Below the pieces are notes generated by a model. The model was not told the origin of the DNA and searched no databases. It worked only from the letters and a program-made list of their open reading frames with translations. Made by a program: the position numbers and the translations under genes. Below, one piece after another: positions 8,181 to 17,359 of a DNA stretch of 64,000 nucleotides. The stretch covers positions 1-64,000 of the forward strand of contig DATJED010000010.1 of NCBI GenBank assembly GCA_035496935.1. Reading direction: 5' to 3'. This stretch comes from Pseudopedobacter sp035496935. GTDB lineage: Bacteria > Bacteroidota > Bacteroidia > Sphingobacteriales > Sphingobacteriaceae. Each line of letters starts with the position of its first letter. The first letter of the stretch is position 1.

Positions 8181-10043
8181 ATGGTTAAGCGTTTATTGTT
8201 CTGTAAGTTATTTTTTATCCTTTTCGTTTTAAAAGGGTATGGCCAAACTCCTTACGCTATCAATGATCAAACGCTCCAGCATATTTTTTCTCACGGGGAA
8301 ATCCAATTTTTAGAAGACCCTTCGGGGAAATTGGCTTTTAACGACATTCTTACTCCAAAAGTCAATTCCCAGTTTAAAACCAATAAGACTTATACTCCTA
8401 AAACCCATAATTTTGAATCTAATTACTGGTTTAAAGTCAAAATAACGCACAACAACCAATCTAAAAAAAATTGGATTCTGGAGTTTTTTGATCAAACTAT
8501 CGATGATTTAAACGTTTTTGTTCCTATAGAAAACGGCGCTTACTTAAAATATAATTTCGGCGACCAATATAAGTTCAAAAAAAGAGAGTACAACCATAAA
8601 AATTTTACGGTTGATATTGCAAACCATTCTAACGATACCAAAACTTACTACGTTAAAATTAAGTCCTCGCAATCTGCAAATGCCATTATTGTACTAAGAA
8701 ATACGCATTGGTTTGTGCAATACGCGTTAGACGAATACATTGTTTTCGGTCTGTTTTATGGGATGGTGCTGGTTTTCAGCCTCTATAATATCTTGATGTA
8801 TTTTGCCATTAGGCAAAAGCAATACCTTTATTATGTTTTATACAACTTAAGTATTGGTTTTTATGAGATGTGTGTTGACGGGATTGCGTTTCAGTATTTG
8901 TGGCCAAATTTCCCTGCCATCAATCAATTTTCTTTTGGTGTGGGCTTATACCTTAGTAGCGTTTTCGGGCTGTTATTCACACTCAACTTTCTGTACCTAA
9001 AAAATAAATCGCCGTTATTTTACCGGTTGGTGCTTTCCGTTATCTTACTGCGAACATTGTTTTTTGTGTTCTGTGTTTTTAATAACGAGTTTTTTAGCTA
9101 TAAGATTGTTGAAATAATTCCTTTGCTTACCGCTTATACAGCAGGTTTGTACGTTTATTTTAACGGCTATAAACCCGCAAGGTTTTTTGTTTTGGGCTAT
9201 AGCTTTCTGTTCGTTGGCTGCCTGATTAAGCTGTTGGTTTACTTAAACGTGAGTTGGTTATCATACGGACCCATTACACATTATAGCTTAAGTTTTTCTT
9301 TTGTTATAGAAATGATTTTTGTGTCTTTTGCTATCGGCGACAACATCCGGCACCTGCGGAAAAAGAAAGACAAGGTTCAAAAAAGGATGATTGCCCAGTT
9401 GCAAGAGAATGAGAAGCTGAAAGATAACATGAACAAGGAATTAACCTTCCTAGTTGATGAGAGAACAAAAGAATTAAGGGAGAAAGCAGACATTATTTTG
9501 AAGCAATCAGAGGAAATCTCCAGAATGAATGCGTTGCTCAAAGAAGACAATGAGGAACTACAGGTAAACATAGAGAAAGTTACCCGAGCGAGGGTGATGT
9601 CTCAGGATGTGGATTTTGAAGAGTTTAGTAAAATTTACCCCGATAGAGATACTTGCTATAAATACCTGTCGGATTTAAAATGGAAAAACGGCTACCAGTG
9701 TAAAAAATGTGGGAGCAACAATTATTTAAGCGGACAATTGCCTTACAGCCGCAGGTGTACCAAATGCCGGTATGAAGAATCGGTAATCAACAACACTATA
9801 TTTCAGAATAGCCGTATTCCAATTAATAAAGCCTTTTACATGCTTTACCTAATTTATACTACAAAAGGGAAAATATCATCACATAAACTGTCAGAAATTT
9901 TATCTATCCGGCAGGGAACATGTTGGTCTTACAGCAGTAAAATGAAAAAGCTTTTAGAAGACCGCAAAAAAGAAATAAAAAATGCCGGTGCCGAAGGCTG
10001 GAGCAAAATTGTATTAGAGCATCCGTCTGCATCTGAAGGGTAG
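8181..10043 (+). CDS. 7TM-DISM receptor fused to an IS1595-type zinc-ribbon domain
   Basis: A 620-residue membrane protein. In order: signal peptide (about 1-21); a periplasmic beta-sandwich of the 7TMR-DISMED2 type (about 30-172), predicted in the literature to bind carbohydrates; seven membrane helices (about 183-390); a long coiled coil (about 390-470); and a C-terminal domain at about 476-595. That last domain matches the N-terminal part of IS1595-family transposases: FEEFSKIYPDRDTCYKYLSD, a zinc ribbon with C507/C510 and C526/C529, SVINNTIFQNSRIPINKAFY, and a helical stretch ending in a TCW segment. There is no DDE nuclease, histidine kinase or GGDEF domain. Inference: a membrane-anchored one-component regulator that senses a periplasmic ligand and binds DNA through a transposase-derived module. 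It precedes a PUL that has no other intact regulator in the window. Confidence 0.8.
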   Translation: MVKRLLFCKLFFILFVLKGYGQTPYAINDQTLQHIFSHGEIQFLEDPSGKLAFNDILTPKVNSQFKTNKTYTPKTHNFESNYWFKVKITHNNQSKKNWILEFFDQTIDDLNVFVPIENGAYLKYNFGDQYKFKKREYNHKNFTVDIANHSNDTKTYYVKIKSSQSANAIIVLRNTHWFVQYALDEYIVFGLFYGMVLVFSLYNILMYFAIRQKQYLYYVLYNLSIGFYEMCVDGIAFQYLWPNFPAINQFSFGVGLYLSSVFGLLFTLNFLYLKNKSPLFYRLVLSVILLRTLFFVFCVFNNEFFSYKIVEIIPLLTAYTAGLYVYFNGYKPARFFVLGYSFLFVGCLIKLLVYLNVSWLSYGPITHYSLSFSFVIEMIFVSFAIGDNIRHLRKKKDKVQKRMIAQLQENEKLKDNMNKELTFLVDERTKELREKADIILKQSEEISRMNALLKEDNEELQVNIEKVTRARVMSQDVDFEEFSKIYPDRDTCYKYLSDLKWKNGYQCKKCGSNNYLSGQLPYSRRCTKCRYEESVINNTIFQNSRIPINKAFYMLYLIYTTKGKISSHKLSEILSIRQGTCWSYSSKMKKLLEDRKKEIKNAGAEGWSKIVLEHPSASEG

Positions 10044-10417
10044 TTCCTTTCTATTCTTACCATTCCGAGTAATAAAACATCTTATTCTCGGCGCCCCAAT
10101 CAAAAAAAAGCACAAATTTTCACGTTGCGGCTTAGCCGTATCATAATGAATGTGGATCCCTGAATATTTTGCTTATTGACTGATAAAGCAATTGATTATG
10201 TACATTTATTAAAGTGTATCAAACATATTGTAACTTATTGTTTTACAGTAATTTATATTATTTTTTATTTGCTTTTTTGTTTTTTTCTCACTTACCTTTA
10301 CGTCGCAATTACCTTATCTTAAATTAAACGGGCTTTAAGCAAAGTTTGTATTGTAGATTTTAAGTTTAGGTACGCCCATTTATCAAACCAAATTATTAAC
10401 CTTTTAAATTTTTAAAA
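10044..10417. promoter_or_regulatory. 5' region of the first PUL operon
   Basis: No gene is seen in these 374 bp. The region holds a short palindrome, CGGCTTAGCCG, near 10125 and the PUL-associated ~46 bp element at 10211-10256, listed separately. A long T-rich stretch follows at 10257-10290. The last 100 bp is a leader with CAAACCAAATTATT about 30 bp before the start codon, a string that also occurs in the leader of the second SusC gene. Confidence 0.5.
10211..10256 (+). promoter_or_regulatory. shared PUL promoter-proximal element, copy 1
   Basis: The string AAAGTGTAT is followed by a 36 bp AT-rich block containing ATTGTAACTTATT and ending in ATTTA. The same layout, with GYGTAT followed by a block of exactly 36 bp ending in TTTA, occurs at 16995-17039 and 25551-25594 upstream of the two SusC-containing units. 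It lies 162 bp before the PL14-like gene. It could be an operator with its core promoter or only the promoter itself; copy 1 is outside the duplicated DNA, which makes shared function plausible. Confidence 0.45.
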
Positions 10418-11308
10418 ATGAAAAAGATCTATGTATTTAAAATGCTAAATCTATGTTTGTTGGCATTAATTATTTTAAGCGAGGGATGTAAAAAGCAAGA
10501 CGAATCGGTTTCTGAAGAGAAGAAGACCGAATCTAATGATAGAGTGATGGCAACCCAAGCTTACAAAAGTGATTTTTCGCTGAACTGGAACAGCAGAACC
10601 AATGGCACTACTTATACGTCTTCTCAGGCGGCGTCGGATTTTGGAAATATTTCTGGCTGGCAGGATTCCAGGGCATATATTACCAATGGAAAGGATGGAA
10701 CCAACGGAAGTAGAGTAACGTTAATTCCAAATCAACTGTCAAGTGCAGGCGGAATGGTAGCCAACGTGGATATTTCTGACGGTGCCGCCTACGAAATGGA
10801 TTACGATATTAAGTTCCACAGCCAGTTTAACTGGAGTAGAGGAGGCAAATGCGGCTTCGGTTTTAAGGTTGGTGATGGAAATACGGGCGGAGACCCAGGA
10901 TGGGACGGAAATGGCGGAAGTTTAAGAATTATGTGGTACTCGCCAAATTCCGATCCGAACAGAGTTTTTTTCCAGCCTTATGTTTATTATAAAGATCAGC
11001 CAACGCAATATGGGGACGAGTTTACAGCAAGATACCCATCCTCCGGTGCGTTACAAAAAGGCGTTTGGTACCATGTACACATGTATATTAAAAGCAATAC
11101 CGGAAGTAGCACAAATGGTCATGCGCAAATTTTAATTAACGGAACACCAATTTTAGATACAGATATCCGCTGGACAACAAATGACAGTAAAAGGCTGATT
11201 AAAGAACTTACCTTTCATACTTTCAGAGGTGGAAGTCAAGACTATTGGAAAACCAGCACTCAGGATTATATCTACTACGATAACCTAGTGGTTAACAAAA
11301 TCAATTAA
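10418..11308 (+). CDS. PL14-like polysaccharide lyase, lipoprotein (paralogue 1)
   Basis: A 296-residue lipoprotein with lipobox LSEGC (C24). The body looks like a beta-jelly-roll of the polysaccharide lyase 14 type: YEMDYDIKFHSQFNWSRGGK, then GFGFKVGDG, R-I-MWY, PYVYYKDQP, WYHVHMYIKSNT, IRWTTND and the signature FHTFRGGSQDYW before YYDNL. PL14 enzymes cleave alginate or beta-glucuronan by beta-elimination. The similarity is recognised by pattern only, so a lectin-like binding role is possible. It is the first gene of a likely four-gene operon (GH3 43 bp downstream, then an alginate-lyase-like enzyme and a Tat-exported enzyme). A second copy lies at 24299. Confidence 0.65.
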   Translation: MKKIYVFKMLNLCLLALIILSEGCKKQDESVSEEKKTESNDRVMATQAYKSDFSLNWNSRTNGTTYTSSQAASDFGNISGWQDSRAYITNGKDGTNGSRVTLIPNQLSSAGGMVANVDISDGAAYEMDYDIKFHSQFNWSRGGKCGFGFKVGDGNTGGDPGWDGNGGSLRIMWYSPNSDPNRVFFQPYVYYKDQPTQYGDEFTARYPSSGALQKGVWYHVHMYIKSNTGSSTNGHAQILINGTPILDTDIRWTTNDSKRLIKELTFHTFRGGSQDYWKTSTQDYIYYDNLVVNKIN

Positions 11309-11351
11309 AATCAATTATTCACATTATTTTAAAAATCAATTTACCCTAAAA

Positions 11352-13586
11352 ATGCTTAAAAAGACCGTCATCTTAATTTATATCCTGTTTCATACTAAAA
11401 GTCTTTTGATAGCACAGGTAAATTTAAATAAGGGAATCGAAAGAAAAATCGATTCTCTTATTGCTATAATGACCCTCGAAGAAAAAATAGGGCAACTAAA
11501 TCAGTACACTGGCGATAGGGTAGCCACTGGTCCAATTCAAGAAAATACGTCTAAATATGAAGATATTAGACAGGGAAAAGTAGGGTCGATGTTAAACGTA
11601 CGTGGTGCGGTAGATACTAGAAATGTGCAGAAAGTGGCCATGCAGTCCCGTCTTAAAATCCCCTTAATTTTCGGTTTAGATGTTGTTCATGGTTATCGCG
11701 TAACCTTCCCAATTCCATTGGCCGAAGCTGCCAGTTGGGACTTACAGCTAATGGAAAAAACGGCGAGAATAGCAGCAAAAGAAACCGCTGCCGCCGGTAT
11801 CCACTGGACATTTGCTCCAATGGTAGATATTTCCAGAGATCCGCGTTGGGGACGAGTAATGGAAGGAGCTGGTGAAGATGCCTATCTAGGTTCATTGATT
11901 GCAAAAGCCCGTGTAAAAGGTTTTCAGGGCGATGGTTTAGGAAATTTAGATGCGGTAATGGCTTGTGTAAAACATTTCGCTGCTTATGGCGCCGCAATTG
12001 CAGGCCGGGATTACAACACTGTTGACATGAGCGATCGGCTTTTATGGGAAGTTTATTTGCCTCCGTTTAAAGCAGCTTTAGATGCTGGCGCAGCAACTTT
12101 TATGAATGCTTTCAACGATTTAAACGGCATCCCGGCTACGGCCAACAGTTATTTGCAGCGTGATATTTTAAAAGGAAAATGGGGTTTTACCGGTTTTGTT
12201 GTGAGCGATTGGGGTTCAATTGGTGAGATGGTAGAACACGGTTTTGCAAAAGACAAATCGCAAGCAGCAGAATTAGCTATCAAAGCCGGAAGCGATATGG
12301 ATATGGAAAGTAAAAGCTATATTGCCAATTTAGCCGATTTGGTAAGAGCTAAAAAAGTAGATGTGGCGCTTATTGACGATGCTGTCCGCCGTATTTTAAG
12401 AAAGAAGTTTGAGCTTGGTCTTTTTGGCGATCCTTACAGGTTTAGCAGCGAAAAACGCGAAAAGAAAGTTCTTAATTCTGCTGAAAATAAAGCCGTTGCT
12501 TTAGATGTAGCTCAGCGGAGCATCGTTTTGCTAAAAAACGAAAATCAAATTTTGCCACTTTCTAAAGAAGCAAAAAAAATTGCGGTAATTGGTCCCTTAG
12601 GCAAATCCGAAACAGATATGAAAGGCTTTTGGTCAGTAAGTTGGGATAACGATCATTTGGTTTCTTTATACGAAGGACTGCAAAACAAATTAAAAGGTTC
12701 TGCCAATCTTTTGTACGCTAAAGGATGCGAAATTGAAGGAAATGATAAAAGCGGTTTTGCCGAAGCAATAGCAACGGCGCAACAAGCAGACGTGGTGGTT
12801 ATGGCTGTTGGCGAAACTTTTGATATGAGTGGCGAAGGAAAAAGTAGGGCAAACATCCGCATTCCGGGTGTGCAAGAAGATCTAATTAAAGCCATTAAAG
12901 CTACCGGAAAACCCGTTGTGGTTTTGATTATGGCCGGTCGTCCGTTGATTTTCAACTACACTGCTGATAATGCAGATGCCATACTTTACACTTGGTGGTT
13001 GGGTAGTGAAGCCGGAAATGCCATGGCAAATGTTCTTTTTGGCGATTATAATCCCGCAGGGAAATTGCCAATGACTTTTCCGAGAACAGAAGGCCAAATC
13101 CCAATTTTTTATAACTTTAAAAATACCGGTCGTCCGTCCTTAAATGAGAATGATAAAAGATATCGTTCTGCTTATATGGATGTTTCAAACACACCTAAAT
13201 ACGCTTTCGGATACGGTTTGAGCTATACCGATTTTAAACTGAGCGATTTGCAGTTTAGTAAATCAACAATGTCTCATAACGATATCATCAAAATTAGTTT
13301 GAACCTTACAAATACCGGAAAATATGCCGGTGAAGAAGTTGTTCAGCTGTATATTCAAGATTTATTTGCTAGCGTTACCCGGCCGGTTAAGGAGCTGAAA
13401 GATTTTCAGAAAGTTTACCTAAAACCCGGGGAAACCAAGCAACTAATATTTAATATCGATAAGGAAAAACTGAGTTTCTACGACCAGAAAATGAATTGGA
13501 TTGCAGAACCTGGCGAATTTAAACTGATGATTGGAAACTCATCAGACCATATAACGCTTAGTCAGAATTTCCAATTACTGGACTAA
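11352..13586 (+). CDS. GH3 family beta-glucosidase (BglX-like)
   Basis: A 744-residue periplasmic exo-acting beta-glycosidase with a signal peptide (about 1-21). Domain order is the GH3 N-terminal TIM barrel (about 30-360), the GH3 C-terminal alpha/beta sandwich (about 390-620) and a fibronectin III-like domain (about 655-730). Catalytic nucleophile D286 lies in GFVVSDWGS. Substrate motifs include GLDVVHGYRVTFP, DISRDPRWGR and CVKHFAAYG. The likely activity is release of terminal beta-linked glucose or related residues from oligosaccharides produced by the neighbouring lyases. It shares an operon with the PL14-like gene (43 bp upstream) and the next lyase (16 bp downstream). Confidence 0.9.
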   Translation: MLKKTVILIYILFHTKSLLIAQVNLNKGIERKIDSLIAIMTLEEKIGQLNQYTGDRVATGPIQENTSKYEDIRQGKVGSMLNVRGAVDTRNVQKVAMQSRLKIPLIFGLDVVHGYRVTFPIPLAEAASWDLQLMEKTARIAAKETAAAGIHWTFAPMVDISRDPRWGRVMEGAGEDAYLGSLIAKARVKGFQGDGLGNLDAVMACVKHFAAYGAAIAGRDYNTVDMSDRLLWEVYLPPFKAALDAGAATFMNAFNDLNGIPATANSYLQRDILKGKWGFTGFVVSDWGSIGEMVEHGFAKDKSQAAELAIKAGSDMDMESKSYIANLADLVRAKKVDVALIDDAVRRILRKKFELGLFGDPYRFSSEKREKKVLNSAENKAVALDVAQRSIVLLKNENQILPLSKEAKKIAVIGPLGKSETDMKGFWSVSWDNDHLVSLYEGLQNKLKGSANLLYAKGCEIEGNDKSGFAEAIATAQQADVVVMAVGETFDMSGEGKSRANIRIPGVQEDLIKAIKATGKPVVVLIMAGRPLIFNYTADNADAILYTWWLGSEAGNAMANVLFGDYNPAGKLPMTFPRTEGQIPIFYNFKNTGRPSLNENDKRYRSAYMDVSNTPKYAFGYGLSYTDFKLSDLQFSKSTMSHNDIIKISLNLTNTGKYAGEEVVQLYIQDLFASVTRPVKELKDFQKVYLKPGETKQLIFNIDKEKLSFYDQKMNWIAEPGEFKLMIGNSSDHITLSQNFQLLD

Positions 13587-13602
13587 TTATCCCTAAATAA
13601 CG

Positions 13603-14691
13603 ATGAAAAGTATTGCGATTTTGTTTTGTTTGATACTGTTTTCCTTCGGATTGAACGCTCAAATTGTGGGTCTAGATGTTTCTGAAATGCAAACACTGAA
13701 GGAATTAGCTGTTAAAAATGATACAATAAAAAATATATTGGATGATTTTAAGATAAGGGCTGAGAAGGCTATGGATGAAGAGCCCAATCCGATAGAGAAA
13801 ATAGATTCCGAAGGTCTATTGGCCGGAAATCCCCTAAAGGTTGCTACTTTAAAAGCGGTTGAAGATGTTTCAAAAGTTTATGCTTTGGCGGTTGCATATC
13901 GTTTAACCGATCAAAGTAAATACCTTAAAAAAGCTACAGATTTTCTTTTAGCGTGGGCAAAAACTAATAAGGCGAATGGGAATCCCATAAACGAAACAAA
14001 ATTGGAAGACCTTATTGTTGGTTATGATTTTATCCGTGAAAACATCGAAAATGAAAACAGAGATTTGATAGATGCATGGCTAAAAACCATAGCAGATGCC
14101 GAAGTAAACAGTAAATACGCCGAACCCAAAAGAGGAACTTCAAAAAACAACTGGAATTCGCACCGTATAAAAATTGTAACCTTAATTGCTTATACCATCC
14201 ATGATAAAAGCTATGAGGATTTTATCAAATCTGAGTTGGAGGCTCAAATTGCGAAGAATTTAAATCCAGATGGTTCCAGCATCGATTTTGAAGATAGAGA
14301 CGCTTTGCATTATCATATTTACGATTTGGAACCCTTGTTGCAAACCGTAATTGCTATCAATAGAGCTACTGGCGAAAACTATTATACTTATCAGTCAGTT
14401 AGCGGATCGTCTATTGAAAAATCGGTAAAATTTTTAGCACCATTTGTAAGTGGCGAAAAAACTCACATCGAATTTTTAAACAGTAAAACTGCTTTTGATA
14501 AAGCCAGAGCAGCTAACAACGAAAAAGGCTATCAACCTGCTAATTTTAAACCGTCTACCGGCATTTATGCCTTGTCTTTAGCCACTTATTTTGACAAAAT
14601 CTTTTTGGAAGCCATTAAAAGTGCGTCAAAAAATGGGATGGAATTAAACTGGCAATTGTTGTTAAGCACGGTAAGAAAACCGGTTGAATAA
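13603..14691 (+). CDS. alginate-lyase-superfamily (alpha/alpha)-toroid polysaccharide lyase
   Basis: A 362-residue protein with a signal peptide (about 1-20). It fits the alginate_lyase Pfam fold (PL5/PL38 type), an (alpha/alpha) toroid. Probable catalytic features are NNWNSHR (N183, H187, R188) and a Tyr-His in ALHYHIYDLEPL (Y237, H238), followed by repeated helical segments. Family members cleave alginate, mannuronan or beta-glucuronan by beta-elimination. With GH88 and PL14-like partners but no mannuronate or KDG pathway nearby, I favour a glucuronate polymer. It starts 16 bp after the GH3 stop and so is co-transcribed. Confidence 0.75.
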   Translation: MKSIAILFCLILFSFGLNAQIVGLDVSEMQTLKELAVKNDTIKNILDDFKIRAEKAMDEEPNPIEKIDSEGLLAGNPLKVATLKAVEDVSKVYALAVAYRLTDQSKYLKKATDFLLAWAKTNKANGNPINETKLEDLIVGYDFIRENIENENRDLIDAWLKTIADAEVNSKYAEPKRGTSKNNWNSHRIKIVTLIAYTIHDKSYEDFIKSELEAQIAKNLNPDGSSIDFEDRDALHYHIYDLEPLLQTVIAINRATGENYYTYQSVSGSSIEKSVKFLAPFVSGEKTHIEFLNSKTAFDKARAANNEKGYQPANFKPSTGIYALSLATYFDKIFLEAIKSASKNGMELNWQLLLSTVRKPVE

Positions 14692-14806
14692 GATTGTTTA
14701 TGAAGTTTTAAAATGACACATTGAGGTATGACACGTCTTACAAATAAATTCTGCTAGTCGTATTTTGTGAGTTGTTTCGTTTAACGACAACGAAATTCTT
14801 AACCTA

Positions 14807-16699
14807 ATGCAAGATAAAAGCAGAAGAACCTTTGTTAAAACTACCCTTATAGCCGGTGCCGGGATTATCAGCGGATTCGGCTTTAAAAATTCATGGGCAA
14901 TTCCCGTAGCAGAGCGATACTCGGAATTGCAATTACTTTCCAAAAAACTCTTGTCCGAATGGTTAAATTCGCTTCTTCCGCTACAGGTAACCGATGTTTC
15001 GCAAGGCAGTTCAAAATACGGTGGTATAATCTGCCCGACTAAAAAAATCATTCACGGAAGGGTGGGCGATGCAATTTATCCCATGCTTCACCAAGCCAAC
15101 AGCACCGGAGAATCAAAGTTTTTAGATTCGGCGAAGTTGCTTTACCATTGGACGGAACAAAATGTTAGTCAGCCCGATGGCTCTTGGCTTAACGAACCTA
15201 TTAAGGGTTCATGGAAAGGCACTACCATATTTACTGCAATTGCATTGGCAGAATCAATAAAAAAGCATGGTGATTTAATTGATGCAAAATGGAAAAATCA
15301 GATCGAAAACCGGTTATTAAAGGCCGGTAATTATGTATATGATGTGTTTTCCATCGATTACGGAAATATCAACTACCCAATAAATGCAGCTTATGGTTTA
15401 TCGCTTTTAGGCGAAATTTTAGACATTGAAAAATTTCGAGAAAAAGGCGATTTGTTTGCCCAACAAGCGCTAAATGCAGTCACTCCAGAAGGATTTATTG
15501 CCGGAGAAGGCGCATTATATAACCAGAAATCCAAAAAAGGATGTTATGCGGTAGACCTGGGATATAATGTTGAAGAATCGCTGCCGGCTTTGGTTCAATA
15601 TGCGCTTTTGGTTAAGAATGAAGAATTTTTAGAAAAGTTGGTTGGTGTTCTGCAAACTCACATGCAATTTATACTTCCGGACGGAGCTTGGGATAACAGC
15701 TGGGGCACAAGAAATTACAAATGGACTTACTGGGGAAGCCGGACATCAGACGGTTGTCAGCCTGCTTATGCCTTAATGGCCGATAGAGATGAACGTTTTT
15801 ACAGGGTAGCTTTAAAAAACACCGAACTTTTAGAGCGTTGCACTCACAATGGTTTGCTTTACGGCGGACCTCATTATGTTTCGGCCGGAATTGGGCCAAG
15901 TGTTCATCATACTTTTTGCCATGCAAAAGCACTGGCTACAATTTTGGATGCGCAAATTCCCGTTATCAAAACAGATTTAAATAAGCTGGAGCTTCCACGA
16001 GAAGAACGTGATAATGTTTCAGTTTTTAAAGATATAAATACAGTTTTAGTCGCTCAAGGCGGATTTAAATCCACTATTACTGGCTACGATCAAAATTATA
16101 AAAACACCAAAAGTGGCCATGCAAGTGGCGGGGCTTTAACCATGCTGTGGCATGAGAAAATTGGTGCAATTTTTACGGCAAGCATGAACGAGTATCAGCT
16201 CTTTGAAGCAGATAATATGCAAACTAACAGTTTACCTTCGATGTGTTTAACGCCAAGAATTGAATGTTGGTCAGAAGGATTGCAATACAGTAATCTGAAT
16301 GATTTTAATGCGGAAATTACGATTGATCCAAACCACAAAGCAAGAATTAAAGTTAAAACCACTCTGGTAGATAAAGATCAAAACCGCCCAAAAGCCGGTG
16401 AGATTTCCTGCGAAATTACTTACATAATCGAACCGGATCGTGTTGAACTGCATTATATGGTTTCAGGCCATCAGCAACCAACCGTTAACTTTATTTTTTC
16501 GTTAATTTCCGACTCTACGGAGGAGTTAATTGAAAAAGACGATTTTTTACTGATTAATAAGCCGGATGGTAAGCTTAAGATTAACTTCGATAAGCCTGTG
16601 AATATCGGAGAAAGATTGTTCAATTTTGTTCCAGGCATGCAGGCCGTTCCATTAATTTTCAGCAACAAAGAGCTTACCGTTAAAATCGAGGTTTTGTAA
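14807..16699 (+). CDS. Tat-exported uncharacterised (alpha/alpha)-barrel enzyme, possible lyase
   Basis: A 630-residue protein with a twin-arginine leader (KSRRTFVKTTLIAGAGIISG). The first ~400 residues are helical with repeated aromatic/charged motifs (DGSWLNEP, NINYPINAAYGLSLLGEI, DGAWDNSWGTRNYKWTYWG, YGGPHYVSAGIGPSVHHTFCHA), as in (alpha/alpha) barrels of polysaccharide lyases and glucuronyl hydrolases. The last ~220 residues look like a beta-sandwich, as in heparinase II/III or PL8-type enzymes. I do not recognise the family. The operon position suggests action on the PUL's uronate oligosaccharides. Its last 22 codons are duplicated as an orphan piece at 25190. A strong terminator follows at 16724. 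Confidence 0.6.
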   Translation: MQDKSRRTFVKTTLIAGAGIISGFGFKNSWAIPVAERYSELQLLSKKLLSEWLNSLLPLQVTDVSQGSSKYGGIICPTKKIIHGRVGDAIYPMLHQANSTGESKFLDSAKLLYHWTEQNVSQPDGSWLNEPIKGSWKGTTIFTAIALAESIKKHGDLIDAKWKNQIENRLLKAGNYVYDVFSIDYGNINYPINAAYGLSLLGEILDIEKFREKGDLFAQQALNAVTPEGFIAGEGALYNQKSKKGCYAVDLGYNVEESLPALVQYALLVKNEEFLEKLVGVLQTHMQFILPDGAWDNSWGTRNYKWTYWGSRTSDGCQPAYALMADRDERFYRVALKNTELLERCTHNGLLYGGPHYVSAGIGPSVHHTFCHAKALATILDAQIPVIKTDLNKLELPREERDNVSVFKDINTVLVAQGGFKSTITGYDQNYKNTKSGHASGGALTMLWHEKIGAIFTASMNEYQLFEADNMQTNSLPSMCLTPRIECWSEGLQYSNLNDFNAEITIDPNHKARIKVKTTLVDKDQNRPKAGEISCEITYIIEPDRVELHYMVSGHQQPTVNFIFSLISDSTEELIEKDDFLLINKPDGKLKINFDKPVNIGERLFNFVPGMQAVPLIFSNKELTVKIEVL

Positions 16700-16723
16700 G
16701 CAAATTTCCTTTGAAACTACTTT

Positions 16724-16765
16724 AAAGCTTTTAAACACGCCGTTGTTTAAAAGCTTTTTGTTTTT
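16724..16765 (+). terminator. rho-independent terminator of the PL14/GH3/lyase operon
   Basis: A perfect 14 bp inverted repeat, AAAGCTTTTAAACA (16724-16737) with TGTTTAAAAGCTTT (16744-16757), has a 6 base loop and is followed by a T-rich tail. It lies 25 bp after the stop of the Tat-exported enzyme. The repeated copy near 25285 has mismatches in its left arm. Confidence 0.85.
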
Positions 16766-16766
16766 G

Positions 16767-17359
16767 GAAACTAAATTCTCATTGCTTTATAGGGCATTTT
16801 CTAGCTAATCGTTTCTATGTATTTAGGCCAAACCGGGTAAAATCTTAAAAAAACCGCTTATTTATATTAAAACCCGCGATTTTATTGATTTTTTTTCTTC
16901 GTTACCTAAGCGTATCACTAATCTTTTGATAATCGTCGACAATCATTGAATACGTTTATATAACTGATGATATTGCAATTATTTAATTGTAATTTAAGTG
17001 TATTATTTGTATTGTAACTAACTTATTTTCAGTTATTTACATAAAAATATCTCTTGTGTTTTTAATGAATGTGTTCTACATTTAGCCTAACATTTATAAG
17101 CGTAGAGCTGTCACTTCAAACCTAAGTGAAAAGGATGTAACCAATTATTATTTATTTAAACAAAACCAATTTTTTATGAGGAAAAAATGAGCGGGCTATC
17201 TTCATTTCATAGTCAGAAACCAAACCAGTATTAACCAATTCTAAACTCTAACATCATGACTTAAACTCTTGCAATGTATTAAAGATGTAGCCTAATAGCT
17301 ATGCCTTTCATTTAGCCAATTTAACAGATTTTTAACCTAAACTATTTAATCAAAACACG
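16767..17359. promoter_or_regulatory. promoter region of the SusE/F-like - SusC - SusD operon
   Basis: No gene is seen between the terminator and the SusE/F-like start. The left part belongs to the direct repeat. It includes several GTATCA/GTGTAT-type strings (CGTATCAC near 16910) and the shared element at 16995-17039. A leader of about 320 bp follows before the ATG, with TAAAAATATCTCTTG just after the element as a possible core promoter. Long 5' leaders are common for SusC-type operons. No riboswitch fold was recognised. Confidence 0.45.
16995..17039 (+). promoter_or_regulatory. shared PUL promoter-proximal element, copy 2
   Basis: TAAGTGTAT is followed by a 36 bp block containing TATTGTAACTAACTTATTTT and ending TTATTTA. 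It aligns without gaps to copy 1 at 10211 (ATTGTAACT shared) and copy 3 at 25551. It lies about 320 bp before the SusE/F-like start codon. Confidence 0.45.

Larger units (their letters stand above)
16634..17190. repeat. ~550 bp direct repeat, copy 1 (flanks the first SusCD module)
   Basis: This copy runs from the last 22 codons of the Tat-exported enzyme, through its terminator, into the promoter region of the SusE/F-like operon. The first ~85 bp are identical to 25190-25275. Afterwards similarity stays clear but imperfect to about 17190 (partner about 25745), with almost no net length change. Shared strings include ATGTATTTAGGCCAAACCGG and AATGAATGTGTTCTAC. This copy is the one joined to the full-length gene. 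Confidence 0.85.

Noticed and set aside
9601..10043. An inserted IS1595 transposon truncating the 7TM gene
   Set aside because: The zinc-ribbon region is in frame, lacks the DDE part, has no inverted repeats and continues smoothly from the coiled coil; a domain fusion is more likely than an insertion.
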